Assembly (NCBI GenBank): GCA_010909725.1
Contig: JAACMV010000008.1
Span: 682,001 to 746,000 of the forward strand
Origin: Picochlorum sp. 'celeri'
Lineage: Eukaryota > Chlorophyta > Trebouxiophyceae
Direction: 5' to 3'
DNA length: 64,000 nt
The position numbers were made by a program, and so were the translations under genes. Below the pieces are notes generated by a model that saw nothing but the letters and a program-made list of their open reading frames with translations, had not been told where the DNA came from and did not search any database. Shown piece by piece: positions 51,510-60,533 of the stretch (position 1 is the first letter of the stretch; every line of letters starts with the position of its first letter).

Positions 51510-52286
51510 ATGGCTACTCCTACGTTGGACCAGATTATAGCACATGTACAAGCACATGCAATACCTGATAGAAAAAGACCTGTGAGCTACAAGCATGCTG
51601 CGGTTCTGATACCGATTTATGAAGCGAGCCCTGGTGGTCATGTGAGAGTGTTATTGACACAGAGATCTCAGAACCTCAGGTCTCATCCAGGTGAGACATG
51701 TTTTCCTGGGGGAAAGAGGGATGAGGAGGATACTGACGATGTCTGCACTGCTCTTCGAGAAGCACGAGAGGAGCTTGGGATTCAAGAGGATCAGATATGC
51801 GTGGTTGCTGTGCTACCTCCAGTTCTAAGCAAGCATTTGTATTCTGTTACACCGGTGGTTGCTAAAGTAACGAGTCCTATTGATGACATCGTATTAGAGC
51901 CAAATGTAGATGAAGTCGATCATGTGTTTTCTGCTCCCTTGGAAATGTTTCTTAACCACGTGTGGCCAGATGCTCGGTATTCTTTCAAAGATGGAATATG
52001 GGATGACATCAAGTATAGAATGCATGTGTGGGAGTATAGCGCCTGTGACGCTCTTCTCCACTGTGATGTCGCTTCAGAGAGCAACACGTTTGTGATTTGG
52101 GGATTGACTGCTGCCCTGTGCATCATGGTGGCAGAGATTGGATACCAGAGACCTCCATCATTCTGTTGTCTCCCGGATGCTTCCTATAGCATGCTGCATG
52201 ACATTGAGTACGCTGATGGAAAGGTCCGAAGAAGAACAATGCTTGCGTCAGGAGATGAGGATGAGAAGGATGGCAGATCTATCTAG
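51510..52286 (+). CDS. Nudix hydrolase, coenzyme A diphosphatase-like (NUDT7/8 type)
   Basis: A single exon from ATG 51510 encodes 258 aa. The Nudix box is at about 67-90: GETCFPGGKRDEEDTDD then REAREELGIQ, fitting GX5EX7REUXEEXGU. The preceding VLLTQRSQNLRSHPGETCFPGG is the UPF0035 signature of CoA pyrophosphatases, which split CoA or acyl-CoA to phosphopantetheine and 3',5'-ADP, usually in peroxisomes or mitochondria. No clear C-terminal peroxisomal signal is present (ends GRSI). The tail is charged and variable. Confidence 0.9.
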   Translation: MATPTLDQIIAHVQAHAIPDRKRPVSYKHAAVLIPIYEASPGGHVRVLLTQRSQNLRSHPGETCFPGGKRDEEDTDDVCTALREAREELGIQEDQICVVAVLPPVLSKHLYSVTPVVAKVTSPIDDIVLEPNVDEVDHVFSAPLEMFLNHVWPDARYSFKDGIWDDIKYRMHVWEYSACDALLHCDVASESNTFVIWGLTAALCIMVAEIGYQRPPSFCCLPDASYSMLHDIEYADGKVRRRTMLASGDEDEKDGRSI

Positions 52287-52497
52287 TTTTTCGACTTGGG
52301 AACACGATTCATCGACAGATGGAATCAAAGAATGATGGATGGAGAAGAATTCCCATGAACTCTCAAGATGGTCCACTTGTAGATGGTAGAAGGGTATTCT
52401 AACGTACTAATTGAATTTGTAATAAAATTTCCGTACTGAATACTGGTACTAGAGTACAGAACGACACGTTCATCCAACTCACGTCACCAGCGGTACG

Positions 52498-53820
52498 ATG
52501 CGGTCGTTGATTCTGTTTGCGCTTCTTTTTGCGCTGTTCTGGGGACATAGTGATGCAAAAATTACAGAAGCTAATGTTGTGAAAGAAGATAGGTTGTTGG
52601 TGCCGTTGGATGAGCCCTACGGGTTTGGTCCAGGTGGGAAAATCAACATCACTCTCAGCGGATTCGAGCTTCGTCCGTTATATGACCCAAAACAAAAGTC
52701 TGTTTCAAATCCAGACTTGAGGCGTATGGGTATTTTGATTACGACGCCATATGGAGGGTTGTTGTTGGAGGAGGAGGTTGAGTCCAAAGGGACGTGTCCG
52801 CTGGATTCTCAGGAACAGATTACTCTTGTGCGATTCAATGAAATTGATTTGGCTGGAAAATCCCTGGAGCGCGATTTCGTCCTGGACGATATGCTTGAAG
52901 ACTATGAGGGAGGGGAGTTTATTCTGTACTTTGCTAATTGTGAGGCAAATACTGCTGTTGACTTTGATATTGTTCTGTCTTTGTTCAACCAAAAGGGTGA
53001 TAAAGCAGATTACTTGCCTGTTGGGATGGATGCGTTGCCATTTTTGTACTTTATGGCGTTTTTGGCCTTCTCTGGGCTCTTGGCATGGTGGACCCTGACA
53101 GTGCTCAAGGCAAAGCAGGGAGCACACATGATTCATTATCTCATGGGTGCACTCGTGCTGTTGAGGGCGTTGACTGTTCTCTCCCAGTCTGGAATGTACC
53201 ATATGATTGCGTGGTATGGACATCCAGAGGGATGGAACATTGCCTACTACTTCTTCACTGCCATGAGAAGTATTCTCTTCTTCAGTGTTGTCATCCTCAT
53301 TGCAGCTGGATGGAGTTATATGAAACCGTTCTTATCGGAAAGAGAGAAGCAGATTCTTCTCCTGGTGGTGCCTCTTCAAGTGTTTGCAAATGTTGCAATT
53401 GTCGTGATGGATGAGACCACGCCAGCATCAAAGAATTGGTTCTCATGGAGAGACATCTGGCATGTGGTTGACATTCTCTGCTGCTGCGCTATTCTCTTCC
53501 CAATTGTCTGGTCAATTCGCCATATGAGAGAAACAGCAGAGCATGATGATAAGGCTGCACGAGTGTTGAGCAAATTGGTCTTGTTCAGACAATTTTATGT
53601 CATGGTTGTCTCATACATTTACTTCACAAGAATCATTGTCTACCTCTTGGATGCCACCTTGCCATACCAATACATCTGGCTGTCAGCATTGGCTAATGAA
53701 CTGGCAACGATTGCCTTCTTTGTTGCATGCGGACTGCAATTCAGGCCAGTGGAAGGTGGTATGAATCCATACTTTAGCCTTGATACAGATGAGGAAATGG
53801 AATTGGCAAGAAACTTTTAG
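52498..53820 (+). CDS. GOST-family (GPR107/108, lung seven-TM) Golgi protein
   Basis: A single exon encodes 440 aa. The first 21 residues are a signal peptide (LILFALLFALFWGHSDA). The lumenal domain (about 22-175) is beta-rich with a Cys pair (TCPLDS and FANCEANTAV), as in the GOLD-like domain of this family. Seven hydrophobic helices start at about 180 (LPFLYFMAFLAFSGLLAWW), followed by YHMIAWYGHPEGWN and ILFFSVVILIAAGWSYMKPFL. The tail ends FSLDTDEEMELARNF. Members act in Golgi trafficking and retrograde transport. TGTAA is at 53848. Confidence 0.92.
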   Translation: MRSLILFALLFALFWGHSDAKITEANVVKEDRLLVPLDEPYGFGPGGKINITLSGFELRPLYDPKQKSVSNPDLRRMGILITTPYGGLLLEEEVESKGTCPLDSQEQITLVRFNEIDLAGKSLERDFVLDDMLEDYEGGEFILYFANCEANTAVDFDIVLSLFNQKGDKADYLPVGMDALPFLYFMAFLAFSGLLAWWTLTVLKAKQGAHMIHYLMGALVLLRALTVLSQSGMYHMIAWYGHPEGWNIAYYFFTAMRSILFFSVVILIAAGWSYMKPFLSEREKQILLLVVPLQVFANVAIVVMDETTPASKNWFSWRDIWHVVDILCCCAILFPIVWSIRHMRETAEHDDKAARVLSKLVLFRQFYVMVVSYIYFTRIIVYLLDATLPYQYIWLSALANELATIAFFVACGLQFRPVEGGMNPYFSLDTDEEMELARNF

Positions 53821-53847
53821 TTTTCGATATATAGTGTTATATACGTG

Positions 53848-53852
53848 TGTAA
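53848..53852 (+). terminator. TGTAA polyadenylation signal of the GOST gene
   Basis: The pentamer lies 28 nt past the stop and 8 nt before the end of the convergent gene. Confidence 0.45.
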
Positions 53853-53859
53853 ATATTAA

Positions 53860-54482
53860 TCATTCGTTCAAACGAATTGCACCAACATTGAGAACAAAGA
53901 AGAACGTAGCAATCATGAGACTGATGATTGTGGTGAAGGACAAGACAATGACAATCTGTGTCAGAGTTATCTTTGTCCACCATGGAGTCGATTCCTCCAT
54001 TGGAGCCGGCTGCGTCGTTGGAGACAAATTCTTTGGCTCTATAGAGGGCTTTCTACTCGATGTCTGCTCGAATGGCACAGCACCAAGGGATCCAGGACGT
54101 GGCCCAAAGGGACTCACCTTTGTTTTATCGGCAGCAAACATGGCACCACTGTTACTCGGCGTAGCCTCCATAACTCCCCGTGAAGATTCATTATTGGCCT
54201 TGGAATCTCCCTCCTTGCTCTCAAATGTCTTTTCTAACTCGTCAAAATCGATTTCCTTGCGATCCCTATCCAACAAACGCCTCACCTGGGCTGCACCTTC
54301 ATCAAAGCTCTCTGCAATCACAGAACATGAGATTTCTGCTATTACTTATGCATAGACATGTAAGAGAACATACCTGCTCTGGCAATGTGCGTCGTATGTC
54401 TCAGCACATGTGGATTCGCACGACATGTGAGAGTTCCTCCTGCTACTGTTGTCACCCGTTGAGCGTGAAATACTCGCTGCAT
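53860..54482 (-). CDS. Tail-anchored membrane protein, unknown function
   Basis: Two exons, 54374..54482 and 53860..54311, are separated by intron 54312-54373 (GTATGT..ATTGCAG, phase 1), giving 186 aa. The N-terminal 40 residues (MQRVFHAQRVTTVAGG, then RANPHVLRHTTHIARA) are basic and lack acidic residues, as in a mitochondrial or plastid presequence. An acidic helix follows the splice (ESFDEGAAQVRRLLDRDRKE), then a Ser/Pro-rich linker, and one transmembrane helix near the C-terminus (TQIVIVLSFTTIISLMIATF). Only 8-12 residues follow the helix. No family is recognised. Confidence 0.65.
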
Positions 54483-54710
54483 TGTCATTAATTTTCTATT
54501 TCAATAATAACTAGATGGCTATAAAGTAGCAACAGTGACTTGTACTGTGTCATGGTATCAGATCCGTCCATCGCAGATGAGTGGCGATCTTGCAGAGTGG
54601 CTTTTGCAGCATGGATTGATTTCACCAGACAAGGGAAACCGTATCGATTGCCAACACGTGTGGAACAATTCTTTTACTCATTTATTTTGCATGTCGTGGT
54701 AGATACAGTC

Positions 54711-56321
54711 ATGACGAGTATCGCTGGGAAGACACAGCTCCTCCAGAGTCGTGTGCCTTTGCCCAAGAAGAAGCGTACACAGAGCTGTCACGAGACTGGA
54801 CGCTTGGGCGGTCGTCGTCTTGAGAGCGATAGGACGATATATGGAAATCATAGTAATAGAACCAGAAAAAGAGGAGGACCTACGATTCGATGCGTGCGAT
54901 CAGGGGAGTCTGTGACGAGGAAGAATCATCATGGTGGTTGCAACTCAGGCTGCTTGTGTCATGTGGCAATGCAGAAAAACAACGTGATGCTCCGTAGAGC
55001 ATCTCGCGGCAAAGGAGGATCTAGGACACAGATATATGCTGCATCTGGTGCCATATCCATGGATCCTAGTGATGATGACTCTGCGTCGTATTGGAAGACT
55101 GTGATTCCATCTGCACTGGCCATGATGCTGTGTAATGTGGACAGAATTTGCCTCAGTGTCGCTATTCTGCCCTTGGCTGCAGAGCTGGGTTGGGCAGAAG
55201 GGGTTCAGGGAATTGTTCAATCAGCTTTTCTATGGGGATATGTGTCTACTCAGTTGGTTGGGGGGACGCTTGCGGATCGCTTTGGCGGTAAGACTGTCAT
55301 GGGATGGGGAATGCTCTTCTTCTCTGCTTCATCCATGCTGTTGCCATTGTTTGCCATCACTCCATTGACACAGAGTTTGGGCATTGTATTTCCAGCTGTA
55401 CTACTGAGTCGATTTTTAGTTGGATTGGGTGAGGGTGTGGCGCTGCCCAGTGCAAATAACCTGATGGCAAGGAATATCAGTTTGGCAAAACGGGCTTCTG
55501 CGTTTGGTGGCATGTTTACTGGCTTCCACTCTGGCAACCTTGTCGGTCTCCTTGCATCACCGATTCTCTTGGAAATGTATGGATGGAGAAGTGTGTTTTA
55601 TGTGTTCGGATTGCTAGGTCTGCCACTGTTCTTGCTATGGAATGCAGTTGTACCAGACAAGCACAATGAGCAGCAGAGTAGAGGAAATAACGTCTCAGCA
55701 GAGACTCGGGAACCTGCATCGTTTGCAACCATGCTCCAAACAAAAGCAGTTTGGGCCATTATGACAGCGAATATAGTGAATCATTGGGGATACTTTATGT
55801 ATTTGAATTGGATGCCAACATATTTTTACAAAGTGTTGGGCATGAATTTGAGAGCATCTAGTTTCATGTCATTCGTTCCTTGGCTAGTGATGGCATTCGG
55901 TAGTGTCTCTGCTGGGTATTTGTGCGATTATCTTGTGAACTCTGCGAGATGGAATAGAACACGAGTACGAAAGATGATACAGACTGTCGCCTTCCTCGGG
56001 CCAGTGCCAGCACTGCTTGCATTGGCAACTGGAAGCCTCTCTCCTGGACAGGCCCTTGTTGCGATGACGCTTGCTCTAGGTTTGACATCCGTTGGACAAT
56101 TCACGGCAAATATCAGCGAAGTTGCACCCAATGATGCAGGAAGACTGTTTGGTTTATCCAACACGTTTGGGTGTTTCTCTGGCATTGCAGGGGTGAGTAT
56201 TGCAGGATTCCTTGTGGAAAAGACTGGATCATTCGAAACTATATTCCTGACCACAGCTGTTTTGAACTGCATCGGCACTCTCGTGTGGCAATTATTTGCT
56301 TCCGCCGAAAGGCAATTGTAA
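54711..56321 (+). CDS. MFS anion transporter, ANTR/PHT4 type, plastid-targeted
   Basis: From ATG 54711 the product has 536 aa; the frame is open further upstream to 54540, so an earlier start is possible. About 110 N-terminal residues are Arg/Lys/Ser-rich and basic, as expected for a chloroplast transit peptide. The SLC17-type MFS core has 12 helices starting at about 125: LAMMLCNVDRICLSVAILPLA, WGYVSTQLVGGTLADRFGGK, RFLVGLGEGVALPSANNLM, GWRSVFYVFGLLGLPLF and NHWGYFMYLNWMPTYFYKVLG. Plant ANTR/PHT4 members carry phosphate or ascorbate across the plastid envelope with Na+ or H+; the substrate is not determined here. Confidence 0.88.
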   Translation: MTSIAGKTQLLQSRVPLPKKKRTQSCHETGRLGGRRLESDRTIYGNHSNRTRKRGGPTIRCVRSGESVTRKNHHGGCNSGCLCHVAMQKNNVMLRRASRGKGGSRTQIYAASGAISMDPSDDDSASYWKTVIPSALAMMLCNVDRICLSVAILPLAAELGWAEGVQGIVQSAFLWGYVSTQLVGGTLADRFGGKTVMGWGMLFFSASSMLLPLFAITPLTQSLGIVFPAVLLSRFLVGLGEGVALPSANNLMARNISLAKRASAFGGMFTGFHSGNLVGLLASPILLEMYGWRSVFYVFGLLGLPLFLLWNAVVPDKHNEQQSRGNNVSAETREPASFATMLQTKAVWAIMTANIVNHWGYFMYLNWMPTYFYKVLGMNLRASSFMSFVPWLVMAFGSVSAGYLCDYLVNSARWNRTRVRKMIQTVAFLGPVPALLALATGSLSPGQALVAMTLALGLTSVGQFTANISEVAPNDAGRLFGLSNTFGCFSGIAGVSIAGFLVEKTGSFETIFLTTAVLNCIGTLVWQLFASAERQL

Positions 56322-56381
56322 TCCATACATCCAAGTGTATACCTATTCTGCCTTAATAATAAGCGTGAGAAGAACAGCACC

Positions 56382-56981
56382 TCATCGTCGTTGTGTTCCT
56401 CTCAGCGATCTAATCTCAGCATCTTTCCTCTCAATCTCCAATTTGGCCGTATTGAACAGAGATGATATATTATACTCCAACACCTTGTTGGATTCCTTTA
56501 GCCGACCAACCTACACAAAACCCAGCATTCATCCACCAATCAGCCCCAGCATACGGCAAATACATGGAAACCTACCTCTTCCTGAAGCTCTTGTACAGTC
56601 TTCTCCAAGCGCGAAATCATTGAATCCTTCACCCCAATATCACTCATCAACTGCAACCAAACAAACCCATCAGCAGCATTCCCTGCATCTTCTATTCCAC
56701 ACTCCAAAAACACATACCCTCGACACCTTCAACCGCAATATTCCAACACCTTCCTTCTGCTCCCCTCCCTCCCCTGCACCGTACAAGTCCCCATACAAGT
56801 CCTGCTCTCCAAACGTTGACTCGTCCTTTCCCTGTTGAGTTTCAGTCGCCTCTGAGAAGTTCAACGCCCTTCTCCCTCTTCCTTCTTCATTTTCATCTAT
56901 ATTTTTATGCTGTGTTAATTGTGTTCTCTGCTTCGATGACACGCCGAGAGGAGATTTTCCAAACTCGTCCTCGTCGTTCAT
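56382..56981 (-). CDS. Coiled-coil protein similar to FLASH/CASP8AP2 N-terminus
   Basis: Three exons are inferred: 56718..56981, 56576..56650 and 56382..56510. The introns are 56651-56717 (GTATGT..GTTGCAG, phase 0) and 56511-56575 (GTAGGT..TGTGTAG, phase 0), giving 155 aa. The C-terminal coiled coil (MSDIGVKDSMISRLEKTVQE, then GRLKESNKVLEYNISSLFNT and AKLEIERKDAEIRSL) resembles the FLASH segment with [20 protein letters not shown]. The first exon has an acidic motif DLYGDLYG, comparable to DIYAGL in FLASH. FLASH links the histone pre-mRNA 3'-end machinery (LSM11). Homology is suggestive, not proven; only the N-terminal coiled-coil part is present and the protein is far smaller than the animal one. 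Confidence 0.55.
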
Positions 56982-57412
56982 TCTTCTTCGTTGTCGCAGA
57001 GGCAGCACTACTGTTGACTATTCAATACTCATATTATTAAACATTTTATAGTACATGGTGCAATGAAAATGAGCGAATTGCCTTGGACAAAGTCTCTACG
57101 ATTGATGCATATATACACCATGTGAAGGCACAGAAGAATTCCTCAACACACACACATGCCCTCAATAAACGACTACATCCAGCCTGGTATCATAGTCAAC
57201 AACAGCATATATGAAATGCGGAGAGTCCAGATCTGATACCAGGTCACATGTGACGTGCATGAGAGGAATCAACAGTTTCATGCAGAAAACAATCCAAGCA
57301 TGCAATTCAGCGCCGTGCCATCCATCATTGACGTTCATGACGACTCTAATACATAGATATATGTAATATAATATTTACTGAAAATAATAGGAAAGAAATA
57401 AAGCCAACAGAT
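56982..57412. other. Region between divergent genes; no gene seen
   Basis: It holds the promoters of the FLASH-like (minus) and SAND-like (plus) genes. AT-rich, with TATA-like runs near 57108 and 57356. Short frames only. Confidence 0.45.
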
Positions 57413-58455
57413 ATGCTGGTGGAGCTGTCGAATCTACCACCGCTGCCAGAACTAGTACACTATGCTGGGCGACCAGGAGACTGGGTCACTGTCTCCCATG
57501 GAGATGTTGCACCATATAAATCACATGATTTAGTTTTTATTCCTGTTTGCGTGCATGATGTGACTGGATATTACTGCGTGCAAATGCACAAGGTGTTTAG
57601 TGGGGGAAGGATACTGTCACCAACTGGTACGATGGATCTGTCTGCAACCACAGATGATGAATACTGATATATTTGTGTTGTTTATCTATAGGGTTTGAAA
57701 CGTTAGGAGGAAAGGAAGGGAATAGGAAATGGAGGCTGAGTCTGAGGATATTGATGCCGAATGGCCACAAGGGTAAGACGCTGGGCAAGTACCTGGTGGA
57801 CCATGGTCTCGACCATCTTGTTCCCAAGAGGGCCTCGGTCTCGGATGGTGAGGAATGCTCGCCAGAGAAGACCAATGGAAATACGTTTCATGACACAATG
57901 AATGCATTGCGAGGAAGGAATACCGTGCCGCATGTGGTTACCCGACCTCGGCGTGGCAGGAATGCCTTGTCTGCATCACCTGTGAAGAAAACGTCACCCA
58001 TGAAGAAAAGGGGGCACGCGACCAGGCGAAGGACCAAGAGCGTGGATTCGGTTTCGTTATCGTCTTCAAAAGATCAAAAAGAGCAGAGACAGGTGCAGAT
58101 AAATGTTCAAGCAAGGCCTTCACATACGGGCGTTGGATTGCCGGTTGTGTGTTCTGGGACACCAGTCATGGTGAGGCACCACAGTGCTGACATGCCCAGG
58201 CCACTCGAGCAACCGAGCCCTCCCCTCGGTACGTGGCACGTCATCAGGCGATATCGCCACCAGGATTTATTCGAGAATGATACCGAGCAGCAGTCACATA
58301 TGGGTGTGTCTGATTACTTGGATTACAATTCCTTGGCTGACTATTGCAATCCTTCTCTGCATCAGGACCACAACAATGGCAATGATGATGATGATGATGA
58401 TGATGATCTTCTCTTGCATTCCTTTACTCTACAAGATTCAGAGCAACCTCAGTAG
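57413..58455 (+). CDS. SAND-like DNA-binding domain protein
   Basis: Two exons, 57413..57626 and 57692..58455, are separated by intron 57627-57691 (GTACGA..TCTATAG, phase 1), giving 325 aa. Across the splice, RILSPTGFETLGGKEGN followed by RKWRLSLRI and GKTLGKYLVDHGLD aligns with the SAND core (WYTPSEFEALAG, KDWKRSIRY, LxxLxxxG). The signature KDWK is RKWR here. In green algae SAND domains occur in the VARL/RegA transcription regulators, which would imply a nuclear DNA-binding role. The C-terminal half is disordered, with basic runs (RPRRGRN, KKTSPMKKRGHATRRR, a probable nuclear localisation signal) and a nine-Asp tract from a GAT repeat. An additional 5' exon cannot be excluded. Confidence 0.6.
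58383..58408. repeat. (GAT)n repeat coding for poly-Asp
   Basis: About nine GAT/GAC units near the end of the SAND-like gene. Confidence 0.8.
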
Positions 58456-58502
58456 CAAGTTTACAGTACTGTATATTCATATATGATCTATCTATGTGGT
58501 CT

Positions 58503-58507
58503 TGTAA
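58503..58507 (+). terminator. TGTAA polyadenylation signal of the SAND-like gene
   Basis: The pentamer lies 48 nt past the stop. Confidence 0.4.
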
Positions 58508-58512
58508 TCGAG

Positions 58513-59420
58513 TTAGGCAGTCTTCTTTGTCACATCAGCTGCTGTTGTTGTAGAGGACAAGGTTTTCTTCCTTTGCTTCAACATATATCCTGCAAGACAT
58601 GATACAATTGAATATATGACGATGATGGCTCGAGATTCAGTACTAGAGCAAATTATCAGAATCACTCATGCATTCAAACATACCATATAATTGAGGGAAC
58701 CCTGGCAGATAGGCAGCAACAGCAAGAATACACACCACATCGTATGATATCGAGAAATTCACTGGATTAGGAAGCTCGATTGACAAGGGCTTTTTCATCC
58801 GAATAACTGGAAGAGCCAGCCACACCATGGCAAGCTCACTGGACACCCCCAAGGGATACAACACCAAAAATCCAGAATATCTCAACCAGACCATAATGTA
58901 CGGCTGCATATTGGCTTCTTTACAGGCAAAAAACCCGTATCGAATCATTTCGCTGAGACACCACGCTGTCAGCAGTGTAATCAGACTCAACTCGAATGAA
59001 AATACTGGGTTTGATGTCAGGGACACAACAGATGTGGTTGTTGCCTCTGGAACCAAGCAGACAATGCCCCACAGAATCCACAGCCTTGATGCCACCTGCG
59101 TCGCCGTGATCATCACAGGAGATCGAACAATCCCAAAAGCTGCATGCAAAACCTCCATGATGGCAACGGATTGAGACACTTTCAAAGGAACCTGGACAGA
59201 CTCCCAGACCAGAGAGAGTGTCGTGGGGCTTGTCAAAGACAAGCCACTCTGCACAGCTGTCACGCATGTCATGATCATGCGAATAAACACATATGCCCTG
59301 CAGAGTATTATATGAATAGTCATGGTATCAAATCGACCAGTACAGCGACCATCGTAGCACCTACCAACCAGAGCAAAGTGCCGCATTGTAAGAAAACAGA
59401 TACGCTTGCTTTACATTCAT
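58513..59420 (-). CDS. Very-long-chain 3-hydroxyacyl-CoA dehydratase (PHS1/PAS2/HACD)
   Basis: Three exons are inferred: 59365..59420, 58684..59297 and 58513..58589. The introns are 59298-59364 (GTAGGT..TCTGCAG, phase 2) and 58590-58683 (GTATGT..TCTTGCAG, phase 1), giving 248 aa. It dehydrates 3-hydroxyacyl-CoA, the third step of ER fatty acid elongation for sphingolipids. Exon 1 is MNVKQAYLFSYNAALCSG, joining W-AYVFIRM (family YLFLYNSxQALGWTY). The core shows ALLEVLHAALG-like MEVLHAAFGIVRSPVMI, LSEMIRYGFF and catalytic Tyr/Glu in YPLGVSSE. The last exon encodes YMLKQRKKT, matching QLYGYMLRQRKKV in human HACD, with a di-lysine-rich ER tail (KKTA). Confidence 0.95.
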
Positions 59421-59449
59421 GGCATCAATTTGATACGTCTTTACTGTAA

Positions 59450-59656
59450 TTATTTATTTAAAAAATAGTAGTAGCACATGGTCATCTGTGAAATCGGATA
59501 CATCGGGTTCGGGAATCTTTTTGAATTTTCGGCACTTCGCATGCGTTTCGACCTTGCACGCGTGCAATTGAGCCCAATTGGGTCATCAAGAAGGGGCTGT
59601 GGGGATTCCTGATACTCACCACGGTATTCCATCATGTATCCAGACAGAGATTCCAT
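59450..59656 (-). CDS. Small ORF just upstream of the HACD gene
   Basis: A 68-codon ATG-led frame on the same strand ends 29 nt before the HACD start. The product is charged (DDPIGLNCTRARSKRMRSA, then ENSKRFPNPMYP). It also holds a strong GTGAGT donor sequence at about 59620, so it could be a spliced first exon of another gene or an upstream ORF in the HACD leader. No family is recognised. Confidence 0.3.
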   Translation of the reverse strand: MESLSGYMMEYRGEYQESPQPLLDDPIGLNCTRARSKRMRSAENSKRFPNPMYPISQMTMCYYYFLNK

Positions 59657-60533
59657 TGGTATGCTACAAGATCATGCGTACGATGCTGTGACTGATGGTC
59701 GTCTGCTGCCCGTTCACGACCATGTTTTGTATAGGTTTTGAACTCCACGGGGAGTGGAGATGCAGAGGTACTAGTCTGCATATCTTTTTTATACTCGAGA
59801 TCCTTCTTGAATACGTATTAAATTCAGTTTTAAAAAAGCAAATGAACTTCAAATACCCAAAGAAACATGGGTGGTCTTTTGGCCATCACCCACAGATGTC
59901 ATCCAAGAGTCAACTGTTGTTACATGTTTGAATTCGGGTATTCTGGCATGTAACATTACTGTGCTACATGCGTATGTAATTTGCTTGTATATCTCCATTT
60001 GAAGTTGACTTGGAGTGCGCAATCAGAGACAGCGTCCTCGGAAGAAGATTTTTCATAAGATTTGGTTTGGTCTTTGCATGACAGTTAACTTGAAGTTTAA
60101 AATGGAAGAGAGTTGCACGCACATCTCCTTCATTTCGGGATACAGCCATCATGGTATAGTATTACTTGATGATAACCTATGTTCGTGACGCTTGGTTCAT
60201 TGCGTATTGTGCATGCGGATTTCAGTCGCAGTCACTGACGCGTGCCAGGCGTACGTCACCTGACATTTATCACGCGCGTGTATTCTTCGGCAAAAACAGA
60301 GTGCGGATTTTCAATTTTGACGAGTTATTTGTATATAGTACCATGACAACGAAGGTAGTTGTCGAATATCACAGTGGTCAGAAATCAAGATGTTCCCTTG
60401 CGTGATTTGGTATCTTGTCACACACATGTGTGGGCTGGTGGGCTGATTTGTTTTGCCAGAGTTGAGGGCCTTTGATCTGATCGGCCAGCGCAGGGTATCA
60501 TATTAGGTTTTGATCATTCTACACGACGAGAAG
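59657..60533. other. Long intergenic stretch, no gene seen
   Basis: Nearly 900 nt between the HACD locus (minus) and the FET4-like gene (plus). Short frames at 59664-59852, 59695-59931 and 60166-60405 are not conserved-looking. It probably contains the promoter of the FET4-like gene; no repeats or RNA genes were recognised. Confidence 0.4.
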
